A stretch of 59,004 nt of DNA from Streptacidiphilus pinicola (GCF_003258295.1 NZ_QKYN01000114.1:32374-91377), one strand, 5' to 3'; counted from the first letter of the stretch, positions 32,035 through 41,314 are shown. Numbers and translations: made by a program. Notes: a model not told the origin generated them from the letters alone.

Positions 32035-32394
32035 ATGCTCCGTCGTGCATCGCGTGTGGTGTCGGCCAGTCCCGTTCCGGAGCCGGAGGTCAGTCCCGGG
32101 CTGCACCGGGCCCGGGAGTTGCTGCTGGCCGCGGTGTCGCAGGAGGGAACGGCGCGGCTGGCGCACATCTGCCTGGACGCCTGGGACGGCGGCGATACCG
32201 TCGCGGCGGGCATGACCCTCGGTGCCCTGCTGCGGGCCGTTCCGGGGATGGGCCCGATCACTGCTCATGAGATCCTTGGCCACCTCCACGCCGGCGAGGC
32301 CACCCGCGTCGGGGACCTCGACCGCGCCCAGCGCGTGGCCCTGCCCGCCGCACTGGCGCGAGCACGTCGCCCGCGGACCACCGTCGGCGAGTGA
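32035..32394 (+). CDS. actinobacterial IHF-like DNA-binding protein
   Basis: A 119-residue basic protein resembling the actinobacterial integration host factor (mIHF/sIHF) that bends DNA and shapes the nucleoid. The helix-hairpin-helix VPGMGPITAHEILGHL matches the LPGVGKVRAKQIM region of sIHF, and a long helix precedes it. The core chromosomal copy is normally encoded elsewhere, so this is probably a paralogue. ATG 32035 has a purine-rich AGGTGG upstream. It shares a promoter region with marR. Confidence 0.65.
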   Translation: MLRRASRVVSASPVPEPEVSPGLHRARELLLAAVSQEGTARLAHICLDAWDGGDTVAAGMTLGALLRAVPGMGPITAHEILGHLHAGEATRVGDLDRAQRVALPAALARARRPRTTVGE

Positions 32395-32548
32395 CGCCCA
32401 CAGGGCGGGCCGGCCGGGAGACGGGCTCAGGGTCGCCGTCCCGGCCGGTTCCTTCCGGTTCCGTTGGGGGAAGATCCCGTCGTACAGTGCGGCCTCCGTC
32501 GTGGTCGGTCGACTCTCACGCGGGCACCCCCAAACGGAGGGCAGCGGT

Positions 32549-32968
32549 ATGACATTGGGCACGGCGGACGACAACGACGACAGCGAGGAGCCGGAGGACA
32601 TCTGCGATCTGTGCGGGCTTCTTCTCGACGGCGACTACGTGAGCTTCGCCGTGGTCGCGGACTCGTCCGCCGTCCATGACCAGAGCGACCACTTGGACGG
32701 TCAGCGAATCGTTCTGGCCTGCTGCGACCAGCACCTGACCGAACGGCGCGCCTCCTACGAGCGGAGGCCGTTCGTCGAGGCCGAACTGTGGGCGGGCCAG
32801 ATCGAGCGTGCCCGCCGCCGGCATCCGGCCGGGCTGACCGAGCAGCAACTGCGGTGCGAGGCCGGCCTGTCGGTTCACCAGTTCCGGCAGGCACAGGCCT
32901 GGAGCCATCACAGCAAGAGGCTCCCGCCTCCCCGCCAGGACCCCCTGGGCGGCTTCGCGGCGCAGTGA
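32549..32968 (+). CDS. small protein with a Cys-rich zinc-like motif
   Basis: A 139-residue protein. The N-terminal CDLCG and the later CCDQH could bind zinc as a single site, and the following ~60 residues are helical and charged. No catalytic domain is visible. ATG 32549 has GGAGG 8 nt upstream. I do not recognise the family; the length and ribosome site support a real gene. Confidence 0.6.
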   Translation: MTLGTADDNDDSEEPEDICDLCGLLLDGDYVSFAVVADSSAVHDQSDHLDGQRIVLACCDQHLTERRASYERRPFVEAELWAGQIERARRRHPAGLTEQQLRCEAGLSVHQFRQAQAWSHHSKRLPPPRQDPLGGFAAQ

Positions 32969-33136
32969 TCCCGGACAGGCGTGCCCGCCAGCCCCGCCTG
33001 GGTCAGCCAGGGGTCGCTCGTTCGGCTCACGCGCCTCGTCCACGCGGCGTCATCGCAGCTGCTGGCGAGCTACGTTGGGGTGCTGCCGGCTCCCATTCTT
33101 CGTGTCCCCGCGGGAGTGCGGCGCCTGGAGATACCT

Positions 33137-33574
33137 GTGGTTTCGATGTCGACGGCCGCTGCGAGCGGGCGCATGCAAAGCAGCGGTGCGGGAGGCGTGC
33201 TGCCCGCCGGTGGCGAGCGGCGTGACGTGCTGGCCGCGGAGCGCACGTTCCTCGCCTGGATCCGGACCTGCCTGGCGTTGCTGGCCGGTGGCGCCGCGCT
33301 GGGCACCTTCCCGGCGCTACCGCATCCGACGGCCCGGGCGGTGCTCGGCGTCGCATGCATGGGCTGCGCGGGCGCGCTGGCGGTTTCCGCGTGCCGGGCC
33401 TGGGGGCGGGTGCGTCGTGCGGCGGCGGATCCTTTCGTCCCCGGTCCCCGCTCCGCGCAGGTGCTCACCGCCGCTGTGCTCGTCGCCGCGGTCGCACTGA
33501 GCGCGGCCAGCACTGCGCGCCTGTTCGGGGACGGGCCGCACCGTCCGCCGACCGCCCACCACCTGGACCGCTGA
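33137..33574 (+). CDS. DUF202-family membrane protein
   Basis: A 145-residue inner-membrane protein with three hydrophobic segments. ERTFLAWIRTCLALLAGGAALG is the diagnostic DUF202 (YidH) start, and LTAAVLVAAVALSAASTARLF is the last helix. The role of this family is not established. The GTG at 33137 (GGAG at 6 nt) is preferred over ATG 33146. It is followed by a convergent membrane gene. Confidence 0.7.
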   Translation: MVSMSTAAASGRMQSSGAGGVLPAGGERRDVLAAERTFLAWIRTCLALLAGGAALGTFPALPHPTARAVLGVACMGCAGALAVSACRAWGRVRRAAADPFVPGPRSAQVLTAAVLVAAVALSAASTARLFGDGPHRPPTAHHLDR

Positions 33575-33616
33575 CAACGATGACTGCGGGACGGTGGGGT
33601 GCGCTGGGCGTGCGCG

Positions 33617-33826
33617 TCAGAATCCGTGGCCGGTGGCGATGACCGCGACGTAGGTGAGGGCGGGCGGGGCGGCCAGGCACGCGAGGGCGAAGGCCATCCC
33701 GGGTCCGAGACGGGCGCGGAGGGCGGGCGAGCCGGTGATCGCGACCAGCAGCATCACGGACAGCGGGAGCACCAGCAGCACCGCGTCGTCCACCACGGTC
33801 GGGGCGGGAAGAGGCGGAAGGCTCAC
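33617..33826 (-). CDS. small membrane protein, unknown
   Basis: A 69-residue protein with two hydrophobic helices (VVDDAVLLVLPLSVMLLVAI and GMAFALACLAAPPALTYVAVIA). The composition is protein-like and unlike the Arg-rich shadow frames, but no family is recognised. It lies 211 bases downstream of the other small membrane gene on the same strand. Confidence 0.45.
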   Translation of the reverse strand: MSLPPLPAPTVVDDAVLLVLPLSVMLLVAITGSPALRARLGPGMAFALACLAAPPALTYVAVIATGHGF

Positions 33827-34037
33827 CTGCCCCCTCCGTCGCCTGGACGCTGTCCCCCGGTCCGGCGCGGCCTTCCGGTCGGTGCGGCCGCTGGTACCGG
33901 CATGGCACCCAGGCTGCGCCTGTGCCTGCGCTTTGCCCGCGTGCGTCTGGGGGCCTCCCGAGCGCAGGCCCCTGCATCGCGAAGGCGCGGCGCGGTCACC
34001 ACTGAAGCGAGTGCGGTCGCGCTCCTGGACGCAGGCG

Positions 34038-34235
34038 TCACAGTTGTCTGCCCAGCCATGCCAGCCCCACGACGGCCGCGGCCAGGCACCCGGCAGTCGT
34101 CAGGAGCACCAGCCGCGCACCGGGCCGCGGGGTGCGGCCTGTTCCGGGGGCGAGGGCGAACCCGGCCAGGGCGAGTGCCGCCAGCGGGAGGAGCAGCTCA
34201 CCGCCGACCAGCAGTGCGGACAGGATCTCGGTCAA
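34038..34235 (-). CDS. small membrane protein coupled to the PAP2 gene
   Basis: A 65-residue protein with two transmembrane helices (LLVGGELLLPLAALALAGFAL and LVLLTTAGCLAAAVVGLAWL) and a basic loop. The TTG start at 34235 has GGAG 7 nt upstream and overlaps the stop of the PAP2 gene by four bases (TTGA). The overlap is strong evidence that it is real. Function unknown; possibly a partner of the phosphatase. Confidence 0.6.
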   Translation of the reverse strand: MTEILSALLVGGELLLPLAALALAGFALAPGTGRTPRPGARLVLLTTAGCLAAAVVGLAWLGRQL

Positions 34236-35092
34236 CGGGCGCTCCAATCGACTTGGCTCTTGTCTTGCGAGGTCGCGGGTGCCGGCCTTCGGGTGCGGGG
34301 CAGGGCCGGGCGTCCGGTCAGCGCTCGCTGGAGGGCGAAGCCCGCGCCGATGGTGAGCAGTCCGGCGACCGCGTCGGCCTCGAAGTGGTTTCCGGTGGCC
34401 AGGATGACGACGCAGGTGGCCACCGGGTACAGCAGTGCGGCCAGGCGCACGAACCGGGTGCGGGCGAGGCGGAACAGCACGACGGCGCACCAGGTGGCCC
34501 AGGCGATGTGGATGGACGGCATCGCCGCGTACTGGTTGGACACCTCGGTGACCGGGCCGGATGCCCACGAGCCCCAGGTGTGGTGAACCACGACGGTGTC
34601 GATGAACCCGTCGCCGCTAAGGAAGCGCGGCGGGGCCAGGGCGTAGGCGTAGAAGCCGGCCAGGGCCGCGAGGGTGGCGGCGTACAGGGCGGTGCGGGCC
34701 GCACGGTAGTGATGGGGGTGGCGCACGTACAGCCAGACCAGGCAGCCGACGGTGGTCACGAAGTGCAGCGTGGCGTAGTAGTAGTCCATGCCGACGATCA
34801 GCCAGGTGACGTGGTCGGCGGCATGGTTGAGCGCGAGCTCGAAGCTGACGTGCAGCCGGCGTTCGGCGTCAAGGAGCTGCTGGGCGCGTGCCAGGGCGGC
34901 GGCGCGGTGGTCCGGGACGGCGTTGCGGGTGACGGAGTAGGCGCCGTAGCAGAGCGCGATCAGCAGCAGTTCGGCCCACCAGCGCGGCCGCCCGCGCCGA
35001 CCCAGGCCGAGCGCCCAAGGGCGCCGAGCTCCCGCGAGCGGGGTGCGCCGGTGGTCGAGGGAGGTTCGGGGAGCGGCGGCAGCCGAACTCAC
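34232..35092 (-). CDS. PAP2-superfamily membrane phosphatase (inositolphosphotransferase-like)
   Basis: A 286-residue membrane protein with about six helices. The phosphatase signature is split as usual: AMPSIHIAWATW (PSxH, active-site His) and GNHFEADAVAG (HxxxD) near the C terminus, as in the PAP2_3/inositolphosphotransferase-like group. It could dephosphorylate lipid or isoprenoid phosphates, or transfer a phospho head group. The GTG at 35092 overlaps the lgt stop (GTGA), and its own stop overlaps a small membrane gene. All three form one coupled operon. Confidence 0.8.
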   Translation of the reverse strand: MSSAAAAPRTSLDHRRTPLAGARRPWALGLGRRGRPRWWAELLLIALCYGAYSVTRNAVPDHRAAALARAQQLLDAERRLHVSFELALNHAADHVTWLIVGMDYYYATLHFVTTVGCLVWLYVRHPHHYRAARTALYAATLAALAGFYAYALAPPRFLSGDGFIDTVVVHHTWGSWASGPVTEVSNQYAAMPSIHIAWATWCAVVLFRLARTRFVRLAALLYPVATCVVILATGNHFEADAVAGLLTIGAGFALQRALTGRPALPRTRRPAPATSQDKSQVDWSAR

Positions 35093-35985
35093 GCGCGCCC
35101 CTGGTGCCGGCGGTGGGGCTGGGCGGGCGAGGTGTCCGGCTCCCGCGGCGTGTCCGGGCCGCCGCGCGGCGGGAGGTGGAGCCGGTGTCCGGGTGCGGGA
35201 CGGCCGCGGGTGGCGACGAGGAACGCGAGCGCGGCGAGGAAGACCAGCAGCGAGGTCCAGTCGTTCAGGCGCAGGCCCAGGATGTGGTTGGCGTGGTCGT
35301 CGCGCAGCGCCTCCACCCAGGCGCGGCCGACGGTGTAGGCGGCGACGTAGAGCGCGAAGAGGCGCCCGGAGTGCATCTGGAAGCGGCGCTCCGCCCACAG
35401 CAGGAGGAACACCGCGGCGAGGTCCCACAGCGACTCGTACAAGAAGGTGGGCTGGAAGACGCCGTGGACGGTGCTGCCGTCGGGGTTGACCTTGTCGATC
35501 CGCAGGCCCCAGGGGAGCGTGGTGGGGCAGCCGTAGAGCTCCTGGTTGAACCAGTTGCCCCAGCGGCCGATCGCCTGCGCGAGCACCAGCCCCGGGGCGA
35601 GGGCGTCCGCGAACGCAGGCAGGCGCACGCCACGCCGGCGGCAGCCGATCCACGCGCCGACCGCGCCGAGCGCGACCGCGCCCCAGATCCCCAGGCCGCC
35701 GTCCCAGATGTACAGGGCGCGAATCGGCTGCTCACCGGCCTTGAAGTACAGCTCCGGGTCGGTGACCACGTGGTAGAGGCGGCCCCCGACGATCCCGAAG
35801 GGCACCGCCCACAGGGCGATGTCGAAGACGTCCTCCGGGTTTCCGCCGCGGTCGCGCCAGCGGTGCCGGGTCAGCCACAGCGCGGCGGCGATCCCGGCCA
35901 GGATGCACAGCGCGTAGGCACGGATCGGCACGGGACCCAGATGCCACACCCCTCGTGACGGGCTGGGCAGGTAGGCGAGCTCCAT
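35089..35985 (-). CDS. lgt: prolipoprotein diacylglyceryl transferase
   Basis: A 298-residue membrane enzyme that transfers diacylglycerol to the lipobox cysteine of prolipoproteins. The Lgt signature GRWGNWFNQELYG is intact (catalytic Arg), preceded by GGRLYHVVTDPELYFK. Seven hydrophobic segments fit the family, and the C-terminal tail is Pro/Arg-rich as in actinomycetes. The ATG at 35985 has GGGGAG 8 nt upstream. Streptomycetes usually carry more than one lgt; whether this is the main or an accessory copy cannot be judged here. Confidence 0.93.
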   Translation of the reverse strand: MELAYLPSPSRGVWHLGPVPIRAYALCILAGIAAALWLTRHRWRDRGGNPEDVFDIALWAVPFGIVGGRLYHVVTDPELYFKAGEQPIRALYIWDGGLGIWGAVALGAVGAWIGCRRRGVRLPAFADALAPGLVLAQAIGRWGNWFNQELYGCPTTLPWGLRIDKVNPDGSTVHGVFQPTFLYESLWDLAAVFLLLWAERRFQMHSGRLFALYVAAYTVGRAWVEALRDDHANHILGLRLNDWTSLLVFLAALAFLVATRGRPAPGHRLHLPPRGGPDTPREPDTSPAQPHRRHQGRA

Positions 35986-36139
35986 CGGGCCGCTCCCCTT
36001 TCGTTCGGGCGCGGCGGCGGGACCGCCTGCGGAAGGGCTCGATATATCTGCCACAGAGCATATCGGTGCGCGCACTATCCGGTGGCGGCCCCGTGGATCA
36101 GCCGGAGCGACCCCGGGCGAGCGGACCAGCCAGCGGGGG

Positions 36140-36612
36140 GCTCGTTCAGCACTCGCGCCCTGCCCGGCCTCGCCGGCCAGGGCCGCGCCGGTGCCCTGGC
36201 CCGCGATGTTGAGGGCGAGGGTGGCGGCGGCGACGCCGAGCGCGGTCCCAAGGCCGCGGGCCCTTCGGCCGTGCCCATGGTGCCGTGCCCGGCGACGACG
36301 AGGTACCAGGCGCCCGATGCCGAGTCCGATCGGGATCGTCACGCCGGGCGCTCGCAACTTCAACGGTGCCTCCAGGAAGGAGATCGCCAGCACCATGCCG
36401 AGCAACGACCACGGACGGCGGTTCGGTGCCGGGATTGGCCAGACGCACCCATGCGCCGACTCCGACGTGGGCGGTCCCACCGGGAGACAGGGTGGTGGTC
36501 CGACCGTCGTGGTGGACTTCGATCGGGCCCGCGAGCGGGACCAGGACGATCTGACACGGGCCGTGGTCGTGTTCGGGCATGCCGCCGCCGGGAGGGATCT
36601 CCACCGGCCTGC
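36140..36612 (-). pseudogene. fused remnants of a cupin and a small membrane protein
   Basis: One frame encodes a cupin-like core (VEIPPGGGMPEHDHG, then DGRTTTLSPGGTAHVG) from about 36612 to 36395. It then turns into Arg-rich noise. In an overlapping frame, MVLAISFLEAPLKLRAPG and VTIPIGLGIGRLV look like the N terminus of an actinobacterial membrane protein, with LGTALGVAAATLALNIAGQ further on. Neither is complete. The region is best read as two truncated genes. Confidence 0.5.
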
Positions 36613-36636
36613 GGATAGCATCGCTTGGTGGGTGCG

Positions 36637-37647
36637 ATGATTCGGGGTGCCAGCCTGCGCGGGTTCGCATGCCTTGTCGAAGAGCTCGGCGGCGACCCTA
36701 GGGAGTTCCTGGAGCGGTTCGCGATCCCGCCGCGGGCGCTCACCTCCGAGGAGGGGATCGTCCCGATCACCAGCCACGACCTGATGCTCGACACGGTTGC
36801 CCGCGAGCTTCGCTGCCCGGACTTCGGCCTGCGCCTGGCGTGCGCCCAGGATCTCAGCGTCCTCGGCCGACTGGCGCTGGCCGTCCAGGCGTCGTCCACG
36901 GTGGCTCAGGCGCTGGAGTGCGCCTCGCGGTTCATGTTCGTGCACAGCCCGGCGCTGAGCGTGGGCGTGGAGCCGGACCCGCGGGGACGCCGGGAAGTGG
37001 TCGCGTTGACGTACCGGAAGGATCTGCGCGAGTCGCCGTACTCCCCTCAGGCCATGGAGCTCGGGCTCGGCCTCTTCCATCACGTCGCGTTGGCTCTGGT
37101 CGGCAGCCTGGCCGGGCTACGGTCGGTGGAGTTGCCGCACCAGCCTCTCTCGCCGGTGTCGCGCTACACCGAGTTCTTCGGCGCGGACGTGAAGTTCGGA
37201 TGCCCGACCGCCGCGCTGCGGGTGGAACGACGGCTGCTCGACAAGGAGTTCGACAGCGCGGACGCGACGATCAGGCGGCTCGCCGTCGAGTACCTCGCCG
37301 ACCACCACACCGATCCGGAACGCCTGGTCTCCACACAGGTGCGGCGAGTACTGACCGCAAGCGTCGGCGCCGCCCCCGCGATGATCGCGTCTGTCGCGCG
37401 GCTCCTGTCGATGCATCCCCGCACACTGCAGCGGCGCCTCGCCGCGGAGTCGACCGGCTTCGAGGAGATCCTCGACGACGTACGGCGGGATCTCGCGCTG
37501 CGCTACCTCACCACGACCGACCTCCCTCTCGGGCAGGTGGCCGCGATGGCCGGATTCAGCGACCAGTCCGCTCTCAGCCACGCCGTTCGGCGGTGGGAGG
37601 ACGCCACTCCCCGTGAGGTTCGGCGCAGGGTGCGCGGCGCCGCCTGA
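36637..37647 (+). CDS. AraC-family regulator with N-terminal AraC-type sensor domain
   Basis: A 336-residue regulator. Residues 1-190 form the Arabinose_bd-type sensor (LGRLALAVQASSTVAQALECASRF, then VALTYRKDLRESPYSPQAMELGL). The C-terminal ~100 residues hold two HTHs: SVARLLSMHPRTLQRRLAAE and LGQVAAMAGFSDQSALSHAVRRWEDATPREVR, the classic AraC tail. ATG 36637 is chosen; GTG 36628 is possible. It lies 78 bases before the MBL-fold gene on the same strand and likely activates it. Confidence 0.87.
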   Translation: MIRGASLRGFACLVEELGGDPREFLERFAIPPRALTSEEGIVPITSHDLMLDTVARELRCPDFGLRLACAQDLSVLGRLALAVQASSTVAQALECASRFMFVHSPALSVGVEPDPRGRREVVALTYRKDLRESPYSPQAMELGLGLFHHVALALVGSLAGLRSVELPHQPLSPVSRYTEFFGADVKFGCPTAALRVERRLLDKEFDSADATIRRLAVEYLADHHTDPERLVSTQVRRVLTASVGAAPAMIASVARLLSMHPRTLQRRLAAESTGFEEILDDVRRDLALRYLTTTDLPLGQVAAMAGFSDQSALSHAVRRWEDATPREVRRRVRGAA

Positions 37648-37725
37648 GTTTGTCGCGCTGGAACAAATCCCGCGCGGCTCGGGAGGGCATGCTGCTGCCC
37701 CGGCGACGACTGCGAGGAGTGGCTC

Positions 37726-38853
37726 ATGACGACAGCGGGCACCGACCACCTGGCCGGGATCGGCGCACGGCCGATCCCGGAGTTCGACGGCGTCCACGAG
37801 GTGTGGCCGCGTGGCCAACGGCTGCGTACGGTCCGCGAGGCCGCTGCGGCGTACAAGGAGCGCTTCAAGGCCCAAGGGCAGGTGCGCGCAGTGAAGTCGG
37901 TCGACATCGCCGCGGCTCCGTACCCGGTGAAGTACGCCTTCCACGATGCCGTCTCGGTGCCCACGCTCCCGCTGATCTCGATGATCAACCGCATGATCGT
38001 GGTGCAGTACGACGACTGGGGCGGCCGGGCACGCACGCTGGTCTTCGAGCCGACCGTGCCGGACGGCTCCGCCCAGGCGCCGTTCTACCGCAATCTGCAG
38101 AAGCTGACCGCCAAGGTCCCCGGCGGCAGGCTGCTGGAGCGCACGGTCCTGAGGTACTACGCCGAGCCCGGAGACGTGCTGCGCCAACTCGGGCTCACCC
38201 TGGACGACATCGACTTCTGCACCTTCGACCACCTGCACGTGCAGGACCCGCGGATGATCCTGGGCTCGACCGAGGTCATCGCGGGCGAGCAGGTGCCCCG
38301 TGAGCCGCTCCTCGGCGGGGCCCGGATGCTCGTGCACAGCCGCGAACTCGCGACGCTGCAGTCCCTGCACCCGATGCAGTGGGCCTGGTACGTGGACGGC
38401 GGACTCGGCGGCGTCGACCCGGACAAGTTCGTCACCTTCGACGGGGACATCGAGCTCGGTCCCGGCGTCGCCCTGCTGTGGACCCCCGGGCACACCGACG
38501 GCAACCACTCGCTGGTGCTCAACACCCCCGACGGCGTGTGGGTGTCCTCCGAGAACGGCATCTCGCTGGACAACTGGCAGCCGGAACTGTCCAAGATCCC
38601 CGGCGTGCGACGCTACCACGAAGTCTTCGGCCGCGAGATCTGCCCCAACGCCAACACGCTGGAGGACTCCCTGGACCAGTACGACTCGATGGTCAAGGAG
38701 AAGACCCTCGCCGACCGGTGCAAGGCGGACCCGCGCTGGCTGCAGATCCTGCCCTCGACCGAACTGGCCCCGTGGAGGCGGTTCTGGCCGGTGGTGCCCA
38801 CCTACGTCCACGGCGGGATCGCCTACGGCGAGATCAAGGGCGGTCGGCGATGA
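37726..38853 (+). CDS. metallo-beta-lactamase-fold hydrolase with altered metal motif
   Basis: A 375-residue protein. The metal-binding region reads FDHLHVQDPR, so the canonical HxHxDH is H-L-H-V-Q-D: the fifth and sixth positions differ. A later TPGHTDGNHSLVL keeps the third-motif His. Family members hydrolyse lactones or esters. The GAGGAG ribosome site lies 6 nt before ATG 37726. Its stop overlaps the SDR start (ATGA). The pair under an AraC activator suggests a small pathway; the substrate is unknown. Confidence 0.7.
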   Translation: MTTAGTDHLAGIGARPIPEFDGVHEVWPRGQRLRTVREAAAAYKERFKAQGQVRAVKSVDIAAAPYPVKYAFHDAVSVPTLPLISMINRMIVVQYDDWGGRARTLVFEPTVPDGSAQAPFYRNLQKLTAKVPGGRLLERTVLRYYAEPGDVLRQLGLTLDDIDFCTFDHLHVQDPRMILGSTEVIAGEQVPREPLLGGARMLVHSRELATLQSLHPMQWAWYVDGGLGGVDPDKFVTFDGDIELGPGVALLWTPGHTDGNHSLVLNTPDGVWVSSENGISLDNWQPELSKIPGVRRYHEVFGREICPNANTLEDSLDQYDSMVKEKTLADRCKADPRWLQILPSTELAPWRRFWPVVPTYVHGGIAYGEIKGGRR

Positions 38854-39593
38854 ACCGCGCCCCTGCCGGCGCGGTGGTCACCGGGGCGGGCCGGGGCCTT
38901 GGCAGGCTGATCGCCGCAGCCCTGGTCGCACGCGGCCACCGGGTGCTGGTCACCGACGTCAACGAGGCCGCGGCGCGGGACCTGATCCTGGCCCAGGCCG
39001 GCCGTCTCGACGTGTGGGTCAACAACGCGGGCGTACTCGTCACAGGGCCCGCCTGGGAGCAGGCGCCCGACGTACGCCGCCTGATGATCGAGGTCAACGC
39101 GCTGGGCACCGTCAACGGCACCGTCGCCGCGATCGAGGCCATGCGGGGAACCGGCGGGCACATCGTCAACATCGTGTCACTGGCAGGATTGACCCCGGTC
39201 CCGGGCGAGGCGGTGTATGCCGCGTCCAAGCACGCCGCGATCGGATTCAGCCTGAGCACGCTTGCTGACCTGCGCCTGGCCGGGATCGAAGACATCGACA
39301 TCTCGTGCGTCTGCCCGGACGGCATCTGGACGCCGATGCTGCACGACAAACTCGACGACCCCGCCTCGGCGTTGTCCTTCTCCGGCAAGCTGCTCACGCC
39401 CGAGGGGGTCGTCGATGCGGTGCGCAAGGTGCTGGACCGGCCACGCCCCGTCACCGCAATACCGCGCTGGCGCGGACTCCAGGTCCGCCTGGCGGACGCC
39501 CTCCCCTTGATCGGGCTGCGTGCCCTCCCCCTCGCAGTAGCGCAAGGCAGGCGGGTACAACGGAAGATGCTGGCGAAGAACCGGTCGGCGTAG
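38850..39593 (+). CDS. short-chain dehydrogenase with a shortened N-terminal Rossmann region
   Basis: A 247-residue SDR. The GAGRGLGR nucleotide loop, NNAG at 58-61, NIVSLAG (catalytic Ser) and YAASK (Tyr, Lys) are present. NNAG lies only 44 residues after the first motif Gly, against about 70 in normal SDRs. The stretch between beta-2 and beta-4, which carries the Asp that contacts adenine, is missing. This is probably an in-frame deletion. The C terminus (RGLQVRLADALPLIGLR) is normal. It is coupled to the MBL-fold gene by ATGA. Confidence 0.75.
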   Translation: MNRAPAGAVVTGAGRGLGRLIAAALVARGHRVLVTDVNEAAARDLILAQAGRLDVWVNNAGVLVTGPAWEQAPDVRRLMIEVNALGTVNGTVAAIEAMRGTGGHIVNIVSLAGLTPVPGEAVYAASKHAAIGFSLSTLADLRLAGIEDIDISCVCPDGIWTPMLHDKLDDPASALSFSGKLLTPEGVVDAVRKVLDRPRPVTAIPRWRGLQVRLADALPLIGLRALPLAVAQGRRVQRKMLAKNRSA

Positions 39594-40516
39594 AGGCTCG
39601 CTGGTCTCGTCGGCGTCGGGTGGCGTGCTGCGCGTGAGCCGCCCGGACCACGCACCGGCCAGGAAGGACAGCGCACACACCGCCAGGGCCGCGGCCAGGG
39701 CCAGTGCGGCCAGGTCCGCGTCCGGGTGGCGCCGGAACTGCGCGAAAGCGCCCACGGCGTTCACATAACTCACGGTAAGCGTGATGGCGAAGTTCAGGCG
39801 CTTGACCCAGGGGAGCACGGCGCGGGCCCGGGCCTCGCCGATCACAGCCCGAGCCGCCAGGCCGAGCGTGCACGGCACCACCACCGCGCCCAGGGCGAAG
39901 CCCCCGCACCGCTGGTGGCCAGATGGGACAGGGTGTCCGTGTCGTCGAGGGCACCTGCCCCCGACGGGCCCAGCAGCCGGCCGGTCAACCGCAGCCCGAG
40001 TGGAATCGTCACTGGACTGAGCAGGGTCGAGCCCACCACGGCCGCGACGATGAGCGGCATGTTCGCCTGCCCGCGCTGCCCCCAGGACACCGCACCCCCG
40101 GCGACCGGCATCGTCACCATGAGCAGCATCCCCGCAGCCAGCGCCTCGGCCTCCGACGGATCGTTCCACCGCACCAACCCCACCGCCAGAACCGGGACAA
40201 CGACCGCCGGCAAGCCCGCGTTCACCACCACCGCGACAGCCAGTCGCCCAGGGCGCCGCGCGACCGCACCCAGCGCCGCCACCCGCACGCTCAGCCCCGC
40301 ACCGAACAACATCATCGCGAGAAGTACCGTCTGCGCACTCACCCGCCCGCCCGAGACCGGCACGGCGACCTCAAGGCTCCGCACGGTCTGCCCGGGGCCC
40401 GGCAGCAGCACGGCCAAGCCGTAACAGGCAAGAAGCGGAGCCAGCGACCGGGCGCAGCACCCCGCAGCGCCCGTGTGCGTCAGGAACGGAAGAGGCCGCC
40501 GGGTTGTCGTCGCCAT
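39594..40516 (-). pseudogene. frameshifted membrane symporter (BASS/SBF or auxin-carrier-like)
   Basis: The N-terminal segment from ATG 40516 has several helices (PLLACYGLAVLLPGPG, AQTVLLAMMLFGAGLSVRV, VAVVVNAGLPAVVVPVLAVGLV, PLIVAAVVGSTLLSPVTIPLGL). After SHLATSGAG the frame shifts at the C-run 39901-39905 and sensible helices continue in another frame (FALGAVVVPCTLGLAARAVIGEA, LAALALAAALAVCALSFLAGAW). One missing base explains it. The natural 3' end is unclear because the second frame runs into the antisense of the SDR gene. It may be a pseudogene or an indel. Confidence 0.65.
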
Positions 40517-41314
40517 ACAACGCATCCTGTCACCATGGGTAACGGCATGCTTGCGATGCGGCATCGGGGCGGGTGAGAGGAGCACGAGAGCACCCGCGAG
40601 GCTCGAGAGCAGGGGGTGGCCACGGCCACCGGGCGGACGTACAACCCGGACGCCAACTCCTTGACCGCCTCCAGGGACTGAGTGACGGGCGATCAGCGGC
40701 CGACCGAATCCGAGGAATGCCACCCAGGGGGCTGCTGGCAGCCGGTGCCCGGTCCGGCATTCCCTCGGCATCGTGCATGATGGGCACATCCCTGCCGTGA
40801 CCCACCGGGAAATCCCCTTGCCCCCTGTCCGCCCCCCGTCAGGTCGGCTGCTGCGCGTGCAGACCGCCTGCTGTGGCTCGCGCTGCTCGGCGCACTCCTC
40901 GCGCACGTGGTCACCCACGCTCCGTGGGTCGATCGGATCGCGGTGGCGCTCGCGTGCGCCAGGGTCGGAGTGTGGGCCTGCCGTCTCGCCTGGTGGGGTG
41001 TGCTGCGGGTACGCACATGGCGGCTGACGCGGCGAGCGCGGGGGCCCCCGGGAGCGCGGAAGGCCGTTCGAGGACAAACTCGAACCGCGGCAGAAGACTG
41101 TCGCCACCGTCCACCCTTGGCCACACGCGGCCAGAGACGTCGCATCCCGCATCGCGGAGACGCGTCCGTGGGTCAGCGTCTGCTCTCCAAAGTGAAGTCG
41201 CTTCGGGCCTGGCCGCTTCCGCTCATTCTTCCTACCGAGGAGCTGAGGAGCGGCCAGCCCGCAGCACGTGATAGTGCGTCAGGATCACGTCGGGAACTGC
41301 TCTCCAGGCAGGCG
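40517..41314. other. gap with decayed sequence, no intact gene
   Basis: About 800 bases. On the plus strand around 40875-41040 one frame has a hydrophobic, protein-like run (DRLLWLALLGALLAHVV) without a start or continuation, perhaps an old membrane-protein fragment. The rest reads as Arg/Pro-rich noise in every frame. Confidence 0.35.

Noticed and set aside
29090-32215. Very long plus-strand open frame (over 1000 codons) opposite the ClC and marR genes
   Set aside because: It is an antisense shadow: the composition is Gly/Ala/Glu/Arg-rich without domains, and the minus-strand genes have clear motifs and ribosome sites.
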